Source: Ceriagrion tenellum
Lineage: Eukaryota; Arthropoda; Insecta; Odonata; Coenagrionidae
Direction of reading: 5' to 3'
DNA length: 64,000 nt
Assembly: GCA_963169105.1 (NCBI GenBank)
Contig: OY720638.1
Span: forward strand, 7,364,749-7,428,748
In this document: one piece after another, positions 63,001 through 64,000 of the stretch
Numbering within the stretch: the first letter of the stretch is position 1
Layout of the letters: the number at the start of each line of letters is the position of its first letter
The notes under the pieces: generated by a model
What the model was told of the DNA's origin: nothing
Seen by the model: the letters and a program-made list of their open reading frames with translations, nothing else
Databases searched by the model: none
Made by a program: the position numbers and the translations under genes

Positions 63001-63828
63001 TGAGACGACCGTGGTGAGATTTGTCTTCAAATTAAGAAGGGCTGTCACGTACGGCTATTCTCTAGTGAAGCATTTCCCGGAACTCTAAAGAAGTCGCGAA
63101 GTCCTGGATGGCAAATATTGCTCCTGAAAACTTTTTAATGAGCAATTAAAGACTTCAAATGGACGTAAGAGAAACTGGAAAATAACTTTCTGAGGTATTT
63201 TGGTATCACAAACAAAAGTAAAGCGACAAACGGGGAAAGGAGGCGAGAATACCCACCTTAAAAGTATTATTGAAAGTGGAGTTGTGGGAGGAAACGTGGG
63301 TGGGTACCGGGAGGGATGCGGAGAGGGAGGGCGGATTGTTGCAGCTGGTGCGGTGGCTGTATTAACTCGATATTCTCCCCTTTAATGATCACGGTCAATG
63401 ACTTGATTGGAAAAGACCGACAGTGCACACCAGAAATGTAGTGTGTTCAAGCTCAAAACCGCCCCTGACCAATGGAACTTGATGGGTTGTTGGGTCAATT
63501 GTCGAGCAGGATTGATTGAGGCAGGGCCACTGAGGGAGGGCAGCTCACCCGAACCGCTCGACGGGCACGGGAGGCGAAGGCGTGGCGACGGGCGAGGGTG
63601 GCGTGTGCATGCTGTGGGCTGCCATGGCAGGGGGGGCCGCGACGAGAGACGGCCCGCCGCCGGCGGCCGGCCCCCGGCTGGGGCCCACGACCAGGGTCGC
63701 GTGGTGCGGAGCGTGCAGGGAGCCGGCGGGAGGGGGCGGCGCCTGGTGCTGGTGCATCGCCGGGTGCTCGCCGTTCATCTTGTCCGGAGGCGTCAAGGAG
63801 CCTGCGATCATATGGTGCAGGCTAGAAT
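32815..63828 (-). CDS. Su(H): Suppressor of Hairless (CSL/RBP-J), eight exons, 5' end outside window
   Basis: DNA-binding effector of Notch signalling: with the Notch intracellular domain and Mastermind it activates targets, and with corepressors it silences them; it acts in the nucleus. Coding exons in order: 63828-63549, 54549-54249, 51793-51619, 49416-49279, 49184-48931, 36440-36285, 33638-33453, 33024-32815. All introns are GT-AG, and codons split by introns rejoin in frame at every junction, giving about 565 residues here. Conserved blocks include [20 protein letters not shown] and FFCPPPCIYL (N-terminal Rel-like domain), [31 protein letters not shown] and [20 protein letters not shown] (beta-trefoil), and LNGGGDVAMLELTGENFTP with VRNDGIIYATGLTFTYTPEP (C-terminal Rel-like domain). 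By my recollection these match insect Su(H) better than human RBPJ. The start codon and promoter are beyond 64000. No stop or frameshift is present, so it appears functional. Introns of 2.2-12.5 kb carry many transposons. Confidence 0.95.
33453..33638 (-). CDS. Su(H): Su(H) exon, C-terminal Rel-homology domain
   Basis: The 186-bp exon is flanked by TTTCAG and GTGAGT and is in phase 0 at both ends. It encodes LNGGGDVAMLELTGENFTPN, VWFGDVEAETMYRCQESMLC and FRGEWLWVRQPTQ. This is the IPT/TIG-like domain that contacts Notch ankyrin repeats and Mastermind. Confidence 0.97.
34465..34730 (+). mobile_element. LINE 3'-end fragment nested in the piggyBac-like element
   Basis: The sequence is clearly related to 57160-57420 over about 265 bp. 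It includes GATAGGTGCAAAAACTTGTT, the non-coding tail with CCCCCTGCCACATGCTCATG, and the terminal GTATGTAGATGTAGATGAAG. It is heavily 5'-truncated, as is usual for target-primed reverse transcription. Confidence 0.8.
35178..35690 (-). pseudogene. piggyBac transposase C-terminal remnant with Cys-rich domain
   Basis: The minus-strand frame reads EKPETVIFYNETKCGVNSID, then QMCRKYSVRSLTRRWPVHVF and FNMLDLVIINAHILY, the standard piggyBac block (FYN.TK.GVD..DQM...Y......RRWP...F...D....NA). GGVD is changed to CGVN, so the last catalytic Asp of the DDD triad appears to be Asn. After a frameshift near 35400 the frame gives MCKQCQVGLSYKNRTKKICA, KCSKCMCGQC and CQKCKHE with a stop at 35178. This is a zinc-binding Cys-rich C-terminus. 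The rest of the transposase is not recognisable. Confidence 0.85.
36285..36440 (-). CDS. Su(H): Su(H) exon, beta-trefoil to C-terminal domain
   Basis: The 156-bp exon (52 codons, phase 0 at both ends) is flanked by TTTCAG and GTGAGT. It encodes [35 protein letters not shown] and TPVPIVHSLH. It is short, but all of its blocks are family-typical. Confidence 0.96.
37609..37663. repeat. Two-copy tandem duplication, ~29-bp unit
   Basis: The phrase GCCCATCATCTCATTCTCCT followed by CTGAA occurs twice, at 37609 and 37638, with almost no difference. Confidence 0.9.
38711..39790. repeat. Direct repeat pair of ~115 bp, about 970 bp apart
   Basis: The stretch starting GCATTGCTTCCATATTATTT at 38711 recurs at 39678 (GTGTTGCTTCCATATTATTT) and stays similar for about 115 bp, ending in a TTTTTATATT.TACAT tail. 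The pair may be two copies of one dispersed element or a local duplication. Confidence 0.75.
39205..39300 (-). repeat. tRNA-derived SINE-like remnant
   Basis: The minus strand reads GCAGCTTAACTTGCTGAAGC (A-box-like), then GAATTCACATTTGAGTCCC (B-box-like with two changes), then GTCAAGGCAAATGATTTTTT. The order and spacing match a tRNA head followed by a SINE body. The boxes have decayed, so it is unlikely to be transcribed. Confidence 0.45.
40721..41149 (-). repeat. BEL/Pao 3' LTR
   Basis: 429 bp, matching the 5' LTR at all but one position by direct reading. It should provide the polyadenylation site in element orientation, which is also the Su(H) transcript orientation. Confidence 0.97.
41150..41172 (-). 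promoter_or_regulatory. Putative polypurine tract of the BEL/Pao element
   Basis: Directly before the 3' LTR the element strand reads AGGGGACCAAGGGGGCCGGTA. It is purine-rich but interrupted by C and T, so assignment rests mainly on position. Confidence 0.5.
41205..42683 (-). CDS. BEL/Pao integrase and DUF5641 region (492 aa frame)
   Basis: An open frame of 492 codons overlapping the end of gag-pol by 91 bp in another frame. The first ~25 residues are probably not real protein; homology begins at NSRSMSKLKGFITSSE. It contains the integrase N-terminal region (YWILSARS...CLRCYRCK), and a catalytic core with Asp in MDYGGPF (~193), Asp in YSDCGTNF (~259) and Glu in GIWESAIK (54 residues after the second Asp). 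LNSRPLTPLSTDP follows, then the DUF5641 tail (WRRWHLEYLHTLQQR, IGDLVLIHNPQTPP, RVVHLRTQGG). All three catalytic residues are present. Its ATG is probably not a genuine start: in the family this is the continuation of gag-pol. Confidence 0.93.
   Translation of the reverse strand: MELTHEIFIMDKIAPRPSLYHAFCHNSRSMSKLKGFITSSELKRAAITICKIVQTSCFKEDLTQLHHNQPCSLRIRRLSPFLDTDGLLRAGGRLYHSHLDYDAKYPIILPKSHHIVNLLIDYYHVTYLHAGPQLLQSILCKQYWILSARSVILSRIFKCLRCYRCKPTNTPPLMGNLPEPRVSPARPFLKSGMDYGGPFQIKLHHLKRVQFIKAYLCIFVCLSTKAVHLEVVTDLSSDAFIATLTRFVSRRGLCTDLYSDCGTNFKGASAKLAAVVKKFLKSQDFQDKMINFSPENQINFHFLPPAAPHQGGIWESAIKSAKYHLTRVIGKQILTLEEFITLTTKVEAMLNSRPLTPLSTDPREVSALTPAHFLVGSSLLAVPEEQFSDIPLNRLTRWQMVQSLSQHFWRRWHLEYLHTLQQRSKWTERGRNLKIGDLVLIHNPQTPPLCWTLVRIDATSPGKDGVVRVVHLRTQGGTLTRPATKVFPIPLN
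42593..46402 (-). CDS. BEL/Pao gag-protease-RT-RNase H polyprotein (1269 aa)
   Basis: An open frame of 1269 codons. Residues ~130-300 form the DUF1759 gag region (LPRFDLPHFAGDLSGWIYF). Three Cys/His motifs follow near 331, 364 and 387 (CKFCSSSDHNVYSC, CYNCLGDSHSLSSC, CRVCGKRHRSLLH), likely nucleic-acid-binding knuckles. The protease active site is ILDSAAQTSC near 472, with DSA in place of DSG/DTG, followed by MLIGADLF. The reverse transcriptase has LRVVFDASA near 759, FSCDISQMF with the first Asp, and the catalytic FVDD near 882. RNase H has FSDASQQGYSAVVY near 1055, SLPRLELCG, and CDSTIVLSWI. The frame ends 25 residues after the conserved RFSSWTKLLR block, at a TGA at 42595-42593. In other BEL/Pao elements the frame runs on into integrase, so the stop reflects a frameshift. 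Confidence 0.95.
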   Translation of the reverse strand: MLYLAFSRQADLIRSRFAKIKDYVEQILPPPDVRLPDHKREKLLSYLEEVEQKHLNFQNLVERLYAGDETSEINDQAVGIYSDEISDIYGDVKATIRTLLRSEEKADVQTNASPLPASPLPITSVRLPRFDLPHFAGDLSGWIYFSNLFGKTINQNECLSEIEKFQYLLSSLRGEALNVVKGLPISANNYKVAWDLLYKRYNNIRRLVSHHISNVIDLPNVNASLKIIRNFLDIFHENTQALIALEHDITNEGLLLLTLLLRKLNSETRRRFEDVKSTESEIPSIRDLIEFLEKECSHLEAASIGRHCVQSSQSSTSSRNTKVTLLSLAKGTCKFCSSSDHNVYSCDSFSRLSPEERRASARSKGWCYNCLGDSHSLSSCKSTRVCRVCGKRHRSLLHIDASLKVNKTELSSSSLKINKPSPLSSPSSQNAQSTTFVGFSAAQSTTSVLLATTLVKLSTPQGNYCIVRGILDSAAQTSCISEHCAQLLMVRRNRTQNQISGLSQAYVQTRGITHLNVDALNGDSLVRSYPVQIVEKICSNLPRSTISSEVKKKVRSLILADPTFDVPSPVDMLIGADLFAHAITGQRLSLGPDMPVAFETIFGFVLMGSCRLTSDSRDLDEDVVLLTTSDLDLHSAIQQFWQVEEPPYSSRSPEELYAEENFVSTFKRNSSGRYVVRLPFKRNHPPLGESSDMAKRRFSSLEKRFSSQPEFKNLYTDFMRDYLDSGHMTQCSSNSIGSPHYFLPHHGIFKQQGSIKRLRVVFDASARTSNNVSLNDILLSGPKLQNSIFDVLLHFRRHAIVFSCDISQMFRNIILHEDDQPYQLIYWRPQSSEPLCQYKLTTVTYGMTSSPFLAIRTLQQLARDEEEKFPHAADVLRNQTFVDDIISGADTIEEASALKDELMHLLRLGGFELHKWSSNSTVLLEHISSQDQLPIPFNSSENQLCGILGIQWNPLSDAFSYRIKIEDSLLTKRSVLSAIAKIYDPCGWIAPVVFWAKSLMQLLWTLGLTWDAQLPTEISKKWNDFLRELPLLANINLHRHLLLANSTSIQLHGFSDASQQGYSAVVYVRSVSNNQSTKISILAAKTRVSPLKRISLPRLELCGSHLLAKLSHHCALKLSPHMTIESVYAYCDSTIVLSWIQTPPYRLKTYVANRVSQIQEWTPSQSWNHISSKENPADCASRGLFPSQLIATNLWGKGPKWLASTADGQPISHFVRIEDEFLPEILPSPLNVLVSVKSHEWNLLTRFSSWTKLLRVLAYIMHFATILAR
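46811..46827 (-). promoter_or_regulatory. Putative primer-binding site of the BEL/Pao element
   Basis: Six bases inside the 5' LTR the element strand reads TGGTCCTTCGGGCCGGA. It starts with TGG, complementary to a tRNA CCA end, at the expected place. I cannot assign the tRNA. Confidence 0.6.
46834..47262 (-). repeat. BEL/Pao 5' LTR
   Basis: 429 bp, beginning TGTTTCGTTC and ending CTCGACA in element orientation, with TG...CA termini. It should carry the element's promoter. Compared with the other LTR, the only difference I found is in the GACAC(G/A)CGCATACC stretch near 47077. Confidence 0.97.
47830..48250 (-). pseudogene. Possible LINE endonuclease remnant
   Basis: The minus strand near 48050-47930 reads MGRHLHDDLEEVYEQLNKVI, then a stop, then KLKIIGHWNSLACKF. 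This order resembles LINE endonuclease text (Y.PT...DE.E.FYEQL..VI.....IIMGDFNAKVG). Catalytic D and N are altered, and stops are frequent on both sides. It is old and inactive, and the family is uncertain. Confidence 0.4.
48931..49184 (-). CDS. Su(H): Su(H) exon, beta-trefoil domain core
   Basis: The 254-bp exon begins after CTTCAG and ends CAG|GTGGGT. It encodes [40 protein letters not shown] and YMKDTERMYLCLSQERIIQF. It ends in phase 0. The following intron is 12.5 kb and contains the BEL/Pao element. Confidence 0.97.
49279..49416 (-). CDS. Su(H): Su(H) exon, beta-trefoil domain start
   Basis: The 138-bp exon begins after TTGCAG and ends before GTAAGA. It encodes [20 protein letters not shown], then TRYLHVENGNFHASSTQWGA. 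This is the start of the beta-trefoil domain that binds the Notch RAM peptide. Only 94 bp separate it from the next exon, the shortest intron in the gene. Confidence 0.97.
49417..51618. other. Su(H) intron, no recognised element
   Basis: 2.2 kb between two Su(H) exons. The part around 50150-50410 is more GC-rich and holds an 84-codon minus-strand frame without known motifs. I saw no terminal repeats or exon-like signals. Confidence 0.4.
51619..51793 (-). CDS. Su(H): Su(H) exon, end of N-terminal domain
   Basis: The 175-bp exon is bounded by an AG acceptor (AATTTTAG) and a GTAAGT donor. It encodes QYCAAKTLYISDSDKRKHFM, then [20 protein letters not shown] and KVISKPSKKKQSLKNAD. The RIKVISKPSKKKQS segment is nearly invariant in CSL proteins. 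It ends with one base of a split Leu codon. Confidence 0.97.
52472..53886. mobile_element. 1.4-kb DNA element with palindromic subterminal repeats
   Basis: The left end reads CCCCAGCAGCAGAGAAAGTT. The reverse complement of the right end reads CCCCAGTAACAGAGAACATT, and the match continues through GT(T/C)ACAA(T/C)GT.GTAGCAAC, about 40 bp of imperfect terminal inverted repeat. Inside both ends lie many copies of AACGTTG-TGG-CAACGTT-like units, themselves small palindromes (52495-52580 and 53690-53875). The ~1.1-kb centre has an 86-codon plus-strand frame (52660-52920) without motifs I know and no transposase signature. No clear target duplication is visible (TTGATG left, TTGTGC right). A non-autonomous DNA transposon of unknown superfamily fits best. 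It sits in a Su(H) intron. Confidence 0.75.
54249..54549 (-). CDS. Su(H): Su(H) exon, N-terminal Rel-homology domain
   Basis: The acceptor TTGCATTCTCAG and donor GTATGG bound 301 bp. The frame contains [38 protein letters not shown] and CAFIGIGNSDQDMQQLDLNG. The [10 protein letters not shown] region contacts the major groove of the CGTGGGAA site in known CSL structures. The exon ends in phase 0. Confidence 0.97.
55590..56290 (-). pseudogene. piggyBac transposase, middle to C-terminal part, broken
   Basis: From 56290 the minus strand reads KMDIPSKPVKYFLKMIRL. After a frameshift it gives TDAKNSYLHNVYLYAGKDTD, then NFTADNWFTSIDLLEKLKGK and GLWHVGTTRKYKRKIASEF (to 55908). These match piggyBac blocks (Y.PSKP.KYG.K, DAK.GY, DNWFTS..L...L, GT.R.NK..IP.EF). 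After a stop and frameshift, FHIPKRKRAVCLVSSMH and ATKGGVDTLDKICCSYS followed by RRTRRG continue to about 55690. DNWF retains one catalytic Asp and GGVD another. Several stops and shifts exclude function. Confidence 0.88.
56640..57420 (+). pseudogene. LINE C-terminal reverse transcriptase and 3' tail, nested in piggyBac-like DNA
   Basis: The plus strand reads SHTYTVGGE, then after a shift NTVKYLGITLTSDISWATHI, QNICGTALKKLGFVKR, SSDEKVKER, an in-frame TGA, then YFALVRPHLEYAASIWDP, KIQRQAARFVKNCYER and LEGLRWEPLETRRLHTRL. It ends DRYKNLFFPRTISDHNRN and a stop near 57276. This is the end of a LINE polyprotein (RPHLEYAA..WDP, QRRAARFV, W.PLE.RR). A ~140-bp untranslated tail follows, ending in TAGATGCAGATGTAGATG. 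The 5' part is missing. The same tail occurs at 34465-34730. Confidence 0.88.
57496..57756 (-). pseudogene. piggyBac transposase N-terminal block
   Basis: The minus-strand frame contains EIARAHASLGLFIGALLWVN followed by DLFFSLWD. It resembles the piggyBac region EIRAFLGLLILAG......LWD that precedes the catalytic core. Its position, on the same strand and upstream of the main transposase remnant, fits one transposase gene interrupted by the LINE. Confidence 0.55.
58251..60240. other. Su(H) intron, no recognised element
   Basis: AT-rich, with a T-run near 58620 and frames under about 110 codons without known motifs. It is part of the 9.0-kb intron between the N-terminal exon and the exon at 54549. 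Confidence 0.4.
60242..60496 (-). pseudogene. Penelope-like element GIY-YIG endonuclease fragment
   Basis: An 84-codon frame reads MPFIQSVSYKVHKLIS, then DKYARLDKSGVYKAKFCDCG and ISYIGQKGRKVKDRVKEY. This is the PLE linker followed by the GIY-YIG nuclease core (GVYK....C...YIGQTGR....R..EH). The GIY element is replaced by GVY, which is usual in PLEs. It ends soon after the core, so the domain is incomplete. Confidence 0.8.
60690..60870 (+). pseudogene. Penelope-like element reverse transcriptase fragment
   Basis: The plus strand reads CFLFNGRFYLRTTGLAMGSP, then ISPILADIFINNLEPELFE. This is the RT block F.FNG.FY.QT.GLAMGSPLSPILA.IFM..LE of Penelope-like elements. It lasts only about 60 codons and lies in the opposite orientation to the GIY-YIG fragment 200 bp to its left. 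Confidence 0.8.
61480..61625. repeat. Short inverted repeat (AATATTACTAG / CTAGTAATATT)
   Basis: Near 61562-61594 an 11-bp arm AATATTACTAG is followed after 10 bases by its exact complement. It lies just before the third Neptune-like PLE fragment. Confidence 0.7.
61620..62278 (+). pseudogene. Penelope-like element copy 3, C-terminal part
   Basis: Strong nucleotide similarity to 14005-14500 of PLE copy 1 begins at about 61625. The translation gives CGIHITQPMPDKF, then NNIVYILLCQLCLSFYIGLT, then after a frameshift near 62130 FNNTFKVGILASFPPSASIL and FCPPGLNKSH with TAA at about 62278. It supplies the C-terminal segment missing from copy 1, so the two are the same subfamily. The Cys-rich motif ahead of the nuclease is damaged (two of the CNRPRCKTC cysteines lost). 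No RT is present. Confidence 0.85.
62280..63548. other. Su(H) intron next to the N-terminal exon
   Basis: No recognised element. The donor of the N-terminal exon (GTGAGC on the minus strand) is at 63548-63543. The last ~350 bp become progressively more GC-rich toward the exon. Confidence 0.45.
63549..63828 (-). CDS. Su(H): Su(H) N-terminal exon, Pro/His/Gly/Ala-rich
   Basis: A good acceptor (TTCTCCTTCAACAG) precedes the exon at 63829 and the donor GTGAGC follows at 63548. The frame reads SSLHHMIAGSLTPPDKMNGE, then a low-complexity part rich in Pro, Ala, Gly and His, and ends VERFG. The last two bases (GG) complete a codon with the first base of the next exon, giving ...RFG-SMLYRPKEQRLT, comparable to KFGERPPPKRLT of vertebrate RBPJ. 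The exon is strongly GC-rich and CpG-rich, unlike everything around it. This N-terminal stretch lies outside the DNA-binding core and is poorly conserved, so its assignment rests mainly on phase and splice sites. It needs one base from an upstream exon beyond the window. Confidence 0.8.
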
Positions 63829-64000
63829 CTGTTGAAGGAGAAGACGTTAGGCATTAGGACTCATTTATATATTCCGACATGCTGGTTTGCTATCGTTATT
63901 GGATGCCTTCTATGCGTCCACTCGCACCACTTTAGGTCATCAATTTTGAATTGGCGACAAGAACATTCCTGTTCCAGTCGTAGAAAGTGTCTTCCATTAG
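63829..64000. other. Start of an upstream Su(H) intron
   Basis: The polypyrimidine tract and AG acceptor of the N-terminal exon (TTCTCCTTCAACAG) lie at 63842-63829. The rest shows nothing else; the upstream exon is outside the window. Confidence 0.6.

Noticed and set aside
63407..63857. Plus-strand frames of 75-142 residues in the GC-rich right end
   Set aside because: They are shadows of the Su(H) N-terminal exon on the minus strand, which has matching splice sites and phase.

Overview
The window looks like arthropod nuclear DNA, most likely from an insect with a large, AT-rich, repeat-heavy genome. The only host gene I can identify is Suppressor of Hairless (Su(H), the CSL/RBP-J transcription factor of Notch signalling). 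It lies on the minus strand as eight exons between 63828 and 32815. All splice junctions are GT-AG, the reading phases agree across every junction, and the protein resembles insect Su(H) more closely than vertebrate RBPJ. The first coding exon(s) and the promoter lie beyond the right edge.

Layout from left to right. 1-5750: anonymous AT-rich DNA with one tRNA-like SINE candidate. 5920-6690: a broken Penelope-like element (PLE) on the minus strand. 6770-13105: a diverged tandem array of ~137-bp monomers with hints of a ~550-bp (four-monomer) higher-order period, interrupted by a 460-bp insert rich in palindromes. 13195-15350: two different PLE sublineages joined head to tail, followed by a ~175-bp TA microsatellite. 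16526-17030: a piggyBac-type transposase remnant. 18375-19140: a second block of the same satellite. 19145-28000: AT-rich DNA with no gene I can support. 28100-29630: a decayed LINE. 29650-32814: the 3' flank of Su(H).

The Su(H) introns are full of transposons. They hold a piggyBac-like element with terminal inverted repeats and a nested LINE tail (33988-36030). They also hold a full-length BEL/Pao LTR retrotransposon (40721-47262) whose two 429-bp LTRs differ at one base and are flanked by GAAGT target duplications. Further right are a 1.4-kb TIR element with palindromic AACGTTG subterminal repeats (52472-53886), a second piggyBac-like element with a nested copy of the same LINE family (54970-58250), and three more PLE fragments (60242-62278). 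The BEL element, its gag-pol and its integrase all read in the same direction as Su(H).

I see no operon-like arrangement, CRISPR array, intact tRNA or rRNA. I do not see a clearly new biological system. The most unusual structures are the satellite array with its higher-order organisation and palindromes, the chimeric PLE tandem, and the young but frameshifted BEL/Pao copy inside a Notch-pathway gene.
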